A DNA stretch of 64,000 nucleotides from Hyaloperonospora brassicae. Lineage: Eukaryota > Oomycota > Peronosporomycetes > Peronosporales > Peronosporaceae. Below are positions 56,501 to 64,000 of this stretch, piece by piece. The notes beneath the pieces are model-generated. The model ran no database searches and was not told where the DNA came from. It was given only the letters and a program-made list of their open reading frames with translations. Location: contig CANTFL010001283.1 of assembly GCA_947650285.1 (NCBI GenBank), forward strand, positions 292,369 through 356,368, read 5' to 3'. The number at the start of each line of letters is the position of its first letter. The first letter of the stretch is position 1. Made by a program: the position numbers and the translations under genes.

Positions 56501-59500
56501 ACCTGCTCCCGCCACACTTTCTGTCGCCCGTCGGCAGCGGAAGTTATTCGGGCAGTGATGTTCATTCCAGTCGAAGCGGCACAGTGATGACAGCTACGTC
56601 GAGCTCGGTGTCGTCTTCGCTTTCTGGGTCGTTCCACCTCTCGTCGCGTAGTACAGGAAATGCAAGCGAGGTGGACACATGGCTGAACCATGACATGAAC
56701 TTGCATCTGCTCGTGCGGGATGTATACCACTCGAGCGGGCGATGCTTGGAAGGGCTGCGCGTCCTCGAACATCTTTTGAATTACAGCGCACGACTACCTC
56801 GTGGAAAGCGCACACAACTGCGCATGTTACTTGCGGAGGATGCGCTGAAGATGCGAATGTTTGACACGTGTCGTCATATGTTTGCTTTGATGGAAAGAGA
56901 GGCTACGACATTTTGCGACCGGCTACAGGAGAACATAAGAGGAGTTAGTGGGCTAGGAAGCAGCAGCGGAACTGGACCTGGGACCAACAGCAGTGGTGGC
57001 GGCAAAAGTCTTGGCGGCATGGGTAGCGAAGCTCGCTATTGTTTCGACATGTCCTTCACTCTTCGCTATATCGTTTGTCGCGCGAAGATGCACTTGAAGC
57101 TCGGTGACTTTTGTAACGCGTTCGCGTGGCTCTCTTTGGCGCACGTTAAGAATGACCGTGACAACATCAGGATGCAAGCTCAGTTGTTTGTGCTTGACGG
57201 TAAAGTGCTTCGGGCATACTGTCGAGCACAGCAGGAGCGCGAGCTGGATCGCCCTCGCAACGGCGATACCGCAACTCGTCGACGGCGTTCGATAGGCGTG
57301 GCGTTTGTAGGAAGCGTTGTATCACCAGCACAGGTTGACGAGATGCTTAAGCCCCTGGGTGTTTCTTTGTATGGCCTGAACACGGACGAGAAACAGCGCC
57401 TGCATGAGCGAATGGTCCAGTATGGAACGTGCGTTCAAGATAGTGGTCAAGCTGAAGAGCAAGCGCAAACCGCGTTTTGGACTGCCTTTGATCTATACCG
57501 CCTTCTGGACGACAGCTTATATCAGCTCAAGGTTTTGCTGGAGATTGTCGCCTTTATGCTGGCTCCAATCCAGCGATCATTTTTTGCTCTAGGCAGCAAC
57601 CAGGACGACGAGATGCTGAAGACGCATTTGCACCGTCAGCGGTACCGAAAAGGATCCTTTGTACTGGAACTCGATGATCTGAATAGTGACGATTCGATTG
57701 AAAAGACGCGGAAGACGTTGCTGGAGGCGCAAAAACTGCTTCGGTCGGCGTTGGATTTGGCAGAACAAATAGCTAGTCCGACGTGTTTCCTCCAGACGCT
57801 GATTTTTTGCAGTGAGGTTTGGGTGTGGCTGGAGCGCATTTCCGCATATAAGCGCGAGAAGCACTTGAAAGAAGCGACAGCGTTTTGGGAAGAAGCTGTT
57901 TGTATAATGAAGGGTGTGTTTTTCCGGCGCGTGGCGTTTCATGATGTCGCCGAGGCAAACGTGCTGCAGTCGTCTGGACTTGGAAGTAGTTTTACGATGC
58001 CGTACGCCCGAGGGCCGCACAAGGGCCGTTTTTGCTTGGTTCCGATTCTCAACTTCAGTGAAGGGTTCATCGTGAAGCTTGAAGCGATGACAATGCAATT
58101 GATCTTCACAGCCTGCCAGATTCAGCAGTTTGAGCGTGTGCCCGACTACGTTCAAGAAGTTTTGCACGCTCATCTTGACGAACTACTAAGTGCCCGAATG
58201 TGTTTGAGCAGCATCGTGCACCAGCTGCGAACGTTTCGAGCACTGCAAAGGTCTCACGATCGGCTACCTCCAAGTGGATCAATATCGAACCCGGCAGCAG
58301 CATTAGCAGCCGGACCATCTGGCTCCAGCGTCTCTGTCTCCAGTGTGGGCAGCAGTAACTCAAGATCGTCGTCGTTTTCTGCTGCAATTCCTTTGCCGTC
58401 ACCGCAATTGAGTAGGAGAGAAAAGCAGGTATCTACGCCTTCTCCAGTGAGTGCCGGGGTAGCAGGAGGAAAGCGAGCTGGTCACAAGAAGAATCAGTCC
58501 ATGTCGTCCATATCGGAGTTGTTGGCGTCAAACACCTCGTCACCGTACCAGCAGAGCGCTGTCTCGTGCGGTGGGCTTGGCGGTCTAAAAAGCTCGGCGA
58601 CACCTCGAACGGGCTTGGCCTCATTGAGCGAACGGTCGAACTTCCCGCCGCCCTCGTCTGTGGCTGCCGGGAAGCAGGGGACTATGACTAGCGGCAATAC
58701 CGGAGCAAAAAAGTGTGGCGAACGTAGGCCGCGACAATACACTCGAGAGCGGTCACGTTCGGCTCCACAGCCGGAAGTGGCGCAACGTCTGTCTCCCACT
58801 GCTACGTCGACGCTCTCGCGACAGGCCGATGGGCTTCCACGTGATTTGGGAAGTCTCGCCGATTTGGGCGAGAGTCATGAGAACGCGATGAAGCGTACAT
58901 CGTCTGTAAAGTTTGTCGATCTGGGCGATCTGAAGGCGTTACCGTCCGGAGAAGACTTTGTATTGCGGCGAAGTAATTGCTTTGGACTTGATGAAGGCAG
59001 CAGCTCAAACGGTGCCATTGGTTTGTGTGATTTCGACGAAGTGCAGTCTGAGAAACTATGGTGGATCTTCAATCTGTGGCGGGATGCAAAGTCGAAGTAT
59101 ACAGGAGGAAAGTTTGGGACGTCCGATTTTCGGTCGTGGAATTTGCGCTACCTCCGAACGTTACTGGATGCTTTTGACCCGCAGCAGATTGCTGTACTAT
59201 ACTACGGCGGAGACAACACGTCTGGGGCTCCGGTTGTAACACCAGGCGGGACTCAAGCGTTATCTGATGTGAACACTAGGAACCCTAACGGTATGCTGGA
59301 TTTCGATGTGTCACGTATGAACTCCCACGCGTTGATTCAAGACGGTCAGTTTGTGCTTTCGATTGGATACGGTTACGCCCCGGGAGCGCGCGTACATTTT
59401 GGAATGCATGGAAAACTTCAGTACAAGGTTTTCCATGTGCAGAAGGGTGATACGAAAACGTGGCGTCTTGAGATTCCTCGACCAGATTGGTATGTGTCCG

Positions 59501-60972
59501 AGTACGATATGATGGAGGCCGAAGAAGCTGCAATTGGTGCTGGAGTTTTGCGCACAATGCGATTGCTTGGCGCAAAATTATTGGTGAAGCTATTGGGGGT
59601 GCTGCTGCTGGAGAGTTCTGTTGTGGTGGTGGGTAACTCGTATCCGCAGATTCAGGAGGTGACCACGAGTCTGTTGAAGCTGCTTGAGCCGTTTCAATGG
59701 CAGCACACGTTCTTGCCTTTCGTACCTGTGACGTCTTGGAGATTTCTGTACGATGCTGCTTATCAGCATGCGCAGACGAAGCTTGCGTCTCGACCAAAGA
59801 GTCGCCGGTCATTCTCTCGACTTTCGCACGATTGGCGGGCATGGAGTAGTGGGAGCGGCAGTTCATACTTCTCATCGCGAGGAAGCAGTGACAGCCAAAG
59901 CAGCAGTGGGACCATCGCCACGACATCCGGCGTTGCAGCAGAGCCTATGGACGAAGAGCCTCCGTTTTTACTAGGTGCTACGGCCGAGACGTGGCAGAGC
60001 TGTTTGGCGTTTTCCAAGAAGTGTGGCAACGATCTCCGTCTTCTTTCGTCATGTGTTGTGGTGGTTAATCTGGAGGACGTGGAGTCTCTCGCCGCCGATA
60101 AGACTTTCCGAAACGCTGTACCGCTGCCCAAGAAATGGCGAAGACAGTTCCTAGAACGGATCGAGAAGGTCACGAGACAGCGCCATCGCATGCACGCGAA
60201 GATGAGTCGCAGACACTCTTCGCAGCACCTGGAGTCCAGTCTTGGATCGGAAACGCCGGCCTCCGCATCGGGCGTATCGTCTATGCGGTCACCTATGAGG
60301 ACGCATCATCCGATGGACGGCTCGTCGCGAGGTTTTGATGATGCGCTCAGTACAAGCCATTCTGGGTCAAGTTGGATGGTGACGCCCGTTTCGGCAGGCG
60401 CTGTATCTGAAGCGGACAGTAACTACCAATTGCTTCAGCCACGTGTGCGGTCTTCAGATCCGAATGGCCTACACAAGCGAAAGCATTACGATTTGGAGTG
60501 TGCTGCGACATTTGTGAGCGGTATGCGCGAGTTTTACGGCAAGCTGTCGGTGTTATGTGTAGAGCGAGAGCGTAAGACCGGTCCGGGCAGCAGCAAGAAG
60601 AAGAAGAGTCTAAGCAGCAGTGGTCACTCGAAGCGACAGGAAATCAAGTCGTGGTTTTCGTCATCACACGATTTCGATGCGTTCGTGAGCAACTTCTGCA
60701 GGACGGATTTGTTCATGAGTTATGAGAAGGAAAAGGAGGAAGCGGAGGAGGAGGAAGCAAAAGCGCATGCAAGAGCTGCGCATCAGTTGGAGCGCCATTC
60801 GAGTGAGCACGAGGTTAGCTCCACTACTAGTGGCCGCAGTGCCTCACGATTTGGGACAACACCCAAGTCGCTTGTCGGTTCTTTTACGCCGCAGCAGCTC
60901 AAGCGCCTTGGCAGTTTCAGCAGTTTGACGACGAGCAATCGCAGCTCTGGCGGCCAAGATCGGGGGCGGTGA
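53578..60972 (+). CDS. Giant DENN-domain protein, 2464 aa
   Basis: Single uninterrupted reading frame of 7.4 kb. DENN proteins act as exchange factors for Rab GTPases in membrane traffic. The cDENN-like block is at about 1985-2165: GVLRTMRLLGAKLLVKLLGV, LLLESSVVVVGNSYPQIQE, LLEPFQWQHTFLPFVPV, PPFLLGATAETWQ, VVVNLEDVES. A dDENN-like part (about 2308-2385: GMREFYGKLSVLC, FDAFVSNFCRTDLFMSYEKE) follows. The N-terminal 200 residues are low complexity with a His/Gln run (HRLHQHHQQHQQQPHPHHH). The middle, about 350-1570, is helical with repeat-like pairs (for example AESLAYEALRLLKSR, LGNILIKNNKYRYGILCLEAAGAL, YVYLTQEMTKLWIREGNFTRAEEFL) and could form TPR-like or solenoid helices. Ser-rich linkers lie at 1000-1040, 1560-1780 and 2090-2130. 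ATG 53578 is the first in frame. DENN assignment is by motif. The middle is unassigned. Confidence 0.8.
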   Translation: MQRVLRAPDKNKSARSESATASGCSSAEPLAAVASIPSSSSQGARRHVASSYSHLHHQYTTHASALHPTHRLHQHHQQHQQQPHPHHHSPPQSSTAQDQVVVGLSASTDDEVEDWSSDFLATTRPRARRRRPESSTTEHAVLSDTPSKHNSSNGSSSSTSTGGPRGRRGSELGVSSSSVEDDDRRGVYSSHVSLDDASRAGRTQVMEAQELAGDSDEDWDVEFGFDDEHVDRRTLGSTDSMDSTRRRAENGNFFLPNLHKVLDGETLVDDDDDEDNVDGRGDLTFSLDAAGRRTKRSSEERLFQRRRGDFYHSGPSAGGSLDGVRGSFTSKASVSSSNAVEYSLVDKLRLMEVANSSAYAIRIERYPKPSTSFSNLEQDHISFPSFSENKYEQWLAGLMVQDCATVSHYMDTERNRLPPPRQLKSRLFHALVSLPFGREFVNTFYRQITHYRYFGEDKENHELVRMYFEKISTMGMTDENWAQNLSESDSEFVVGCSIEILQEAARLYGPQPVVPLATHLSLTMLSTSSSAQGNKTTIYWIQQFQDILGQCAEAFPHYIYVVALIELRYVCHHLAGFASGEYVYSWQICKQLPAFLSPEPVVGNSAPQIVTEVLLYYGTLFKHLNTSPESRSCRYEGRESSRANQEPPVEDVRPFALPSDAICVQALIICDIQSMYDSKSALAEISLPALEELLEFGDEEATVDPTLVGSVPQNRDSRSSSSSSNPDYCDNGYGRSGSPKGLGGWSASKKLYELLSVSPRTRMSALRFFYERISAAEFPLVKAKCALVLASTHASSIASQGNLRVAESLAYEALRLLKSRSAKYVATVSNMTSLRGREKVAPAAYLSTFSNDGLLCDLGREVLEGLGNILIKNNKYRYGILCLEAAGALFKFLNQGREYEKLDRLMCKLTLEADDVQRALPLHEKVTCAAQQQGNITVYVYLTQEMTKLWIREGNFTRAEEFLAASCHFLRDHTNLLPPHFLSPVGSGSYSGSDVHSSRSGTVMTATSSSVSSSLSGSFHLSSRSTGNASEVDTWLNHDMNLHLLVRDVYHSSGRCLEGLRVLEHLLNYSARLPRGKRTQLRMLLAEDALKMRMFDTCRHMFALMEREATTFCDRLQENIRGVSGLGSSSGTGPGTNSSGGGKSLGGMGSEARYCFDMSFTLRYIVCRAKMHLKLGDFCNAFAWLSLAHVKNDRDNIRMQAQLFVLDGKVLRAYCRAQQERELDRPRNGDTATRRRRSIGVAFVGSVVSPAQVDEMLKPLGVSLYGLNTDEKQRLHERMVQYGTCVQDSGQAEEQAQTAFWTAFDLYRLLDDSLYQLKVLLEIVAFMLAPIQRSFFALGSNQDDEMLKTHLHRQRYRKGSFVLELDDLNSDDSIEKTRKTLLEAQKLLRSALDLAEQIASPTCFLQTLIFCSEVWVWLERISAYKREKHLKEATAFWEEAVCIMKGVFFRRVAFHDVAEANVLQSSGLGSSFTMPYARGPHKGRFCLVPILNFSEGFIVKLEAMTMQLIFTACQIQQFERVPDYVQEVLHAHLDELLSARMCLSSIVHQLRTFRALQRSHDRLPPSGSISNPAAALAAGPSGSSVSVSSVGSSNSRSSSFSAAIPLPSPQLSRREKQVSTPSPVSAGVAGGKRAGHKKNQSMSSISELLASNTSSPYQQSAVSCGGLGGLKSSATPRTGLASLSERSNFPPPSSVAAGKQGTMTSGNTGAKKCGERRPRQYTRERSRSAPQPEVAQRLSPTATSTLSRQADGLPRDLGSLADLGESHENAMKRTSSVKFVDLGDLKALPSGEDFVLRRSNCFGLDEGSSSNGAIGLCDFDEVQSEKLWWIFNLWRDAKSKYTGGKFGTSDFRSWNLRYLRTLLDAFDPQQIAVLYYGGDNTSGAPVVTPGGTQALSDVNTRNPNGMLDFDVSRMNSHALIQDGQFVLSIGYGYAPGARVHFGMHGKLQYKVFHVQKGDTKTWRLEIPRPDWYVSEYDMMEAEEAAIGAGVLRTMRLLGAKLLVKLLGVLLLESSVVVVGNSYPQIQEVTTSLLKLLEPFQWQHTFLPFVPVTSWRFLYDAAYQHAQTKLASRPKSRRSFSRLSHDWRAWSSGSGSSYFSSRGSSDSQSSSGTIATTSGVAAEPMDEEPPFLLGATAETWQSCLAFSKKCGNDLRLLSSCVVVVNLEDVESLAADKTFRNAVPLPKKWRRQFLERIEKVTRQRHRMHAKMSRRHSSQHLESSLGSETPASASGVSSMRSPMRTHHPMDGSSRGFDDALSTSHSGSSWMVTPVSAGAVSEADSNYQLLQPRVRSSDPNGLHKRKHYDLECAATFVSGMREFYGKLSVLCVERERKTGPGSSKKKKSLSSSGHSKRQEIKSWFSSSHDFDAFVSNFCRTDLFMSYEKEKEEAEEEEAKAHARAAHQLERHSSEHEVSSTTSGRSASRFGTTPKSLVGSFTPQQLKRLGSFSSLTTSNRSSGGQDRGR

Positions 60973-62390
60973 TGTGGCTGGAACGCGTGCCGATTGAGTG
61001 GGAAGGCATTAGGTTGTAGGAACTATTATTTATCTGCAAAGTTTTGGAAGTCTTAATGGACTTATAGCGTTTGTTTGCTGGCGTTTGTATGCTTTTGCTG
61101 ATCCGACCCGATGCTGGCTTCACGTCGCTTTTGACTGAGTGTACACGCCGGTGGCGGATATGAACGAGGTGTCATTGAGGGCTACATTCGAAGTGAACGT
61201 ATGTACGCACAACAGCACCGGATACCACCGGATAGAGATCCGACGAGATTTGTACCGCATTGTTAGCGAACCGATTCAGTAGACACAATCGCTTCTCGTG
61301 TTTGAAGGCCCGTCTTCTTTTCCGACTAATTACGGCAAGTAAACGTGTAGTTGTCGACGACGGCATTCAGAGCCAGCGTCAGACGTTTTATTCATGTACA
61401 CGCGATCAGGCTAGCAGCTGGTCTGAGGCAGTGCAAAGGTTCATCACACCATTGACGAAGGTGCGCGTAAGTCCGTACGACTACAGTCGAACGATAGAGG
61501 CGAGAAGCGCTTGTTATCAGGTCAGGACAGCCACGTGCAAACTTGTACGTCAAGTAAGTGTCAGTTGAGCTGCCGGTTATCAGCTTTGCATTTGCCTCTC
61601 TATGGGGCAAAGGAAGTACTCGCACATAGTTGTCAGCAGCCACGTCTCATACCGCCCCACCCCAGTGTCTCATTTGGTAGTAAGACGATCGTGGCGCTCT
61701 TTTTTACAACGCTGGGCAGCACCCCGGCGTCAGATGCTCAGCATAGAGATGCAAACGGTGAGCTTGCCAACCATTGCTCTCGATGACACGAAGTTTCATA
61801 CGTACCTGATAAACTCGTAAATGTTATCGATGAAGCGGACCTCAATGATGGGTAAAGGACAAGCACCTCGGATAGGAGGTACATACAAGTCGGCACAAAA
61901 GTCTGCTACGATGCTACCGTTTTGCAGACGTACCGATCGTCAGTTTGACAGTCGGCACATCTGCAGAAGCTTTCCAATGTCAGCAATTTCCTTTCATATT
62001 GAACGACTTGTGAGGGGGGTCTTCGAGTCAGCAGCCCAGGTACTTTTCGGTGCAATCCGTTCGTGCAAGTCGCTACTCAGTGCAAGGGCCATTGCTTTTG
62101 TCGACGGGGTCGGTCAATAAGAGAGAGAGAGAGAGAATGAGAGAGACGACGTCCTTGCTACGGAATCTCTCTCCATCACATCTCCTGGTCACCGGATCAA
62201 CAAACTACAGTGCAATATTTTTCATATTGAATGGCACCACTTCAGAGTGCATGTACTTGAAACACAAATTACCGCCATAAAGTCAAAACGGCTGACAGCG
62301 GTCGCAACACAAGTCAGTCCACATGCAAATTGTGCTCTTTCGTCACCAGTGGCTACGAGCAGAGACACGGTCGTTGCTACTTGCACTTGC
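60973..62390. other. Intergenic between convergent DENN and RUS genes
   Basis: 1.4 kb with no supported gene. (GA)n microsatellite at 62120-62146. No repeat family recognised. Confidence 0.5.
62120..62146. repeat. (GA)n microsatellite
   Basis: About twelve GA units with one AT interruption. Confidence 0.85.
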
Positions 62391-63891
62391 TCAGGTCCGT
62401 TCACCGATCTTGATGCGCCACGGAGACGTATTGAGCAAGTACATGTGCGTGCGCCATCCGTTGTTCTCCAGCACTTGCAGGAAGAGCGGAAAGTCGGCCA
62501 CCATTTGATGGTGCGCGGATTCGAGCAGATAAAAATGCCCGTTATTGCCACCTCTTGACGAAGGAGATGGCGCCCGGGCCGACGCCAGCGCCTGGAGGAC
62601 CAGAACGGCTTGAAAGAACGCACGCAGCTCGTCGTTGGGTTGCGCGTCTGCTTGGAACACGACGTGCACATGGTTTTCTACCACATTCAAGAGGAACTTC
62701 TCTTCGCTGCAAACGCGTAGCATGCGAAAGCAGATCAGTACAAGGAGCAAGCCTATGTAAAAAAGCAGCCGCAAGAACTACAAGCGGCGACACAATCAAC
62801 GTACGCGTAGATTTGCAGCAGTTTCTCAAGATCCTGCGTGGTCGAAACAGCCTCGTGGAGCTGCGACCCCATTGTCAGTTGCGACGTCACTGGCAGCACA
62901 GGGTTGCTAAACACAGGTTCCTTTTGGTTCACGCTGCGAATGGAATACTTGGCACGGTACAAAAGCAAACAAACACACACGCACAAAAAAGACAGCAACA
63001 GCATCAGCGCATGAGACACCGTCATCATCATCGGTTGCAGTATACCGTGCTGCAAGTACTTATTTTTTACCTGGTCTGCACCATTGTCCACGCCAGTGGC
63101 GTTGTTCCCTGACGCTAAGAAGCGCTCGACCAGGACCAGCCCTCGCAAGAGGTTCACCGTGGGAATGCAGAGACACGACACGGCATTGTAGTTGGCGTAC
63201 ACGTGCACGATCGTGAGCACGAGGAAGGCCACCCACACGGCAAACTGCGACGCGTTCACGGCGTTGGCAAAGTACATGCCGACAATGAGTCCGAGCAGCC
63301 GAACAGCTGTCTCCTGCGAGCCCTCTTTGGCCGCACAGTCGGCCATGTTGTCCCGCTTGGCAAAGTGCGTCATGAGCGACGACCCGTGGCGCCGGACGCC
63401 ACGCCGCACATGGTCTTGCAGATGCTCGAGAGACAGAGCACTTCAGTCACTAGGCCGGGAATCAGCGGCGCAATCATGTCGAGCGTGAGCCCCGCGTCGT
63501 TGGCCACGTCGGCAAAGAGCCGCCAGCGCTTGACGTTGAGGTCAAACTTGGGCCCGACAAAGTAGGCGAACGTCAGGCCGCCGATCATGCCCGAGCCGTC
63601 GCGCAGCACCCACCGCAGCGCGGCGGCCAATGGCGTCGCGCTGTCGTCGCCCACGCCGACGCTCTGGAGCACCGATTGGGTCGCTAAGACCCCGCGCAAG
63701 TAGCTGCACATGGCCTGCGTCGTGTCCCAGAGCTGGAAGCGCACGTAGTCGTCGCTGACGCTGTCGGGGTACCCCGCGGGCAGAAACATCTCCTGCAGCT
63801 CGAGATCGGACGGCCCACTGTACCGGCCGTCGCGCGGCCGCGACTGCGACGAGCGCGTCGCCCTGTGGCGCGTAGTGCCGCGGGGTCTCAT
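62391..63891 (-). CDS. RUS / DUF647 family membrane protein, apparent frameshift
   Basis: Minus-strand gene of the RUS (root UV-B sensitive, DUF647) family, membrane proteins of unclear biochemistry. Exons seen: 63891-63071, 62947-62805 and 62706-62391. Signature blocks: FLPAGYPDSVSDDYVRFQLWD, QAMCSYLRGVLATQSVL, GVGDDSATPLAAALRWVLRD, GMIGGLTFAYFVG, HFAKRDNMADCAAKEGSQET, VHVYANYNAV and PVFSNPVL; the tail is SEEKFLLNVVENH...DELRAFFQA. Introns 62948-63070 (GTAAAA...GCCAAG) and 62707-62804 (GTACGT...TTGCAG) keep frame. At about 63378-63388 the frame must shift by one base (GVASGATG then SSLMTHFAKR). This is a one-base deletion in the genome or an assembly error. The N-terminus is uncertain: ATG 63891 is possible, but related proteins are longer, and 64000-63930 reads TELTQRKVGPFPSLALTGDA in another frame, perhaps an upstream exon that continues past the window. 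Confidence 0.82.
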
Positions 63892-64000
63892 TGGCGCACA
63901 CGGGGCGCGAGTCGAACTCGGTCACGTGCCACCCTTGGCCGCGTCACCAGTGAGCGCCAGCGACGGGAACGGGCCGACTTTGCGCTGCGTGAGCTCCGTC
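63892..64000 (-). other. Probable upstream exon of RUS gene, incomplete
   Basis: On the minus strand the last bases of the window read TELTQRKVGPFPSLALTGDA-AKGG before a TGA, a protein-like stretch just ahead of the RUS core. It may be the end of a preceding exon. The gene probably extends beyond position 64000. Confidence 0.35.

Overview
The window reads as nuclear DNA of an oomycete, most likely a Peronosporales plant pathogen (Phytophthora or a downy mildew). This is an inference from several things seen together: intron-poor protein genes with short introns (about 70-130 bp), an oomycete-type initiator (TCATTCTGC...TTT) 25 bp before one start codon, a secreted protein with a KxLR/dEER-like motif, oomycete-style Copia, Crypton and Mutator-like elements, and a RER1 / ELL / BUD22 / TrpD / annexin / RUS gene content that is eukaryotic but not fungal in style. 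No species can be fixed from the sequence alone.

Layout. 1-13,250 is a transposon graveyard. It holds a decayed 15-bp minisatellite, two diverged LTR-like copies, and a roughly 10.2-kb Mutator-like element (2518-12749) with long terminal inverted repeats and an imperfect 9-bp target duplication. That element is split by a nested, heavily mutated Copia element (about 5692-11444). At 13,264-14,270 lies a partial copy of the 3' end of the downstream phosphatase locus. 15,236-21,753 is a gene island: a purple acid phosphatase (+), an unrecognised 196-aa protein (+), RER1 (-) and an ELL-type elongation factor (-, five exons). 21,754-35,450 is again gene-poor. It contains a second, younger Copia element with perfect 5-bp target duplications (24650-29882), an alternating 169/109-bp tandem array (30352-31056) and a broken Crypton recombinase (31309-33308, minus).

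35,479-38,367 holds a BUD22-like protein (+) converging on a dynamin/EHD-like GTPase (-) with a probable mitochondrial presequence. 38.4-44.3 kb is mostly non-genic, but carries a small secreted KxLR-type effector candidate (41230) followed by what looks like the frameshifted remainder of a longer gene. From 44.3 kb to the end the genes are annexin (+), anthranilate phosphoribosyltransferase TrpD (+, one intron), a HERP-like ubiquitin-domain ER protein (-), a 2464-aa DENN-domain protein (+) sharing a 1.5-kb microsatellite-rich divergent promoter with HERP, and a RUS/DUF647 membrane protein (-) that runs toward the window end and carries an apparent one-base deletion.

The housekeeping genes have no operon logic. 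Several act in membrane traffic and ER quality control (RER1, HERP, DENN, annexin), but I read that as chance. The clearest structural theme is the alternation of compact gene islands with transposon-filled, decayed blocks, with the effector candidate in a decayed block. I did not find a convincing new multi-gene system. The best leads are the broken effector locus, the alternating tandem array, the frame-keeping minisatellite, the extra coding-like region inside the Mutator-like element, and the giant DENN protein.
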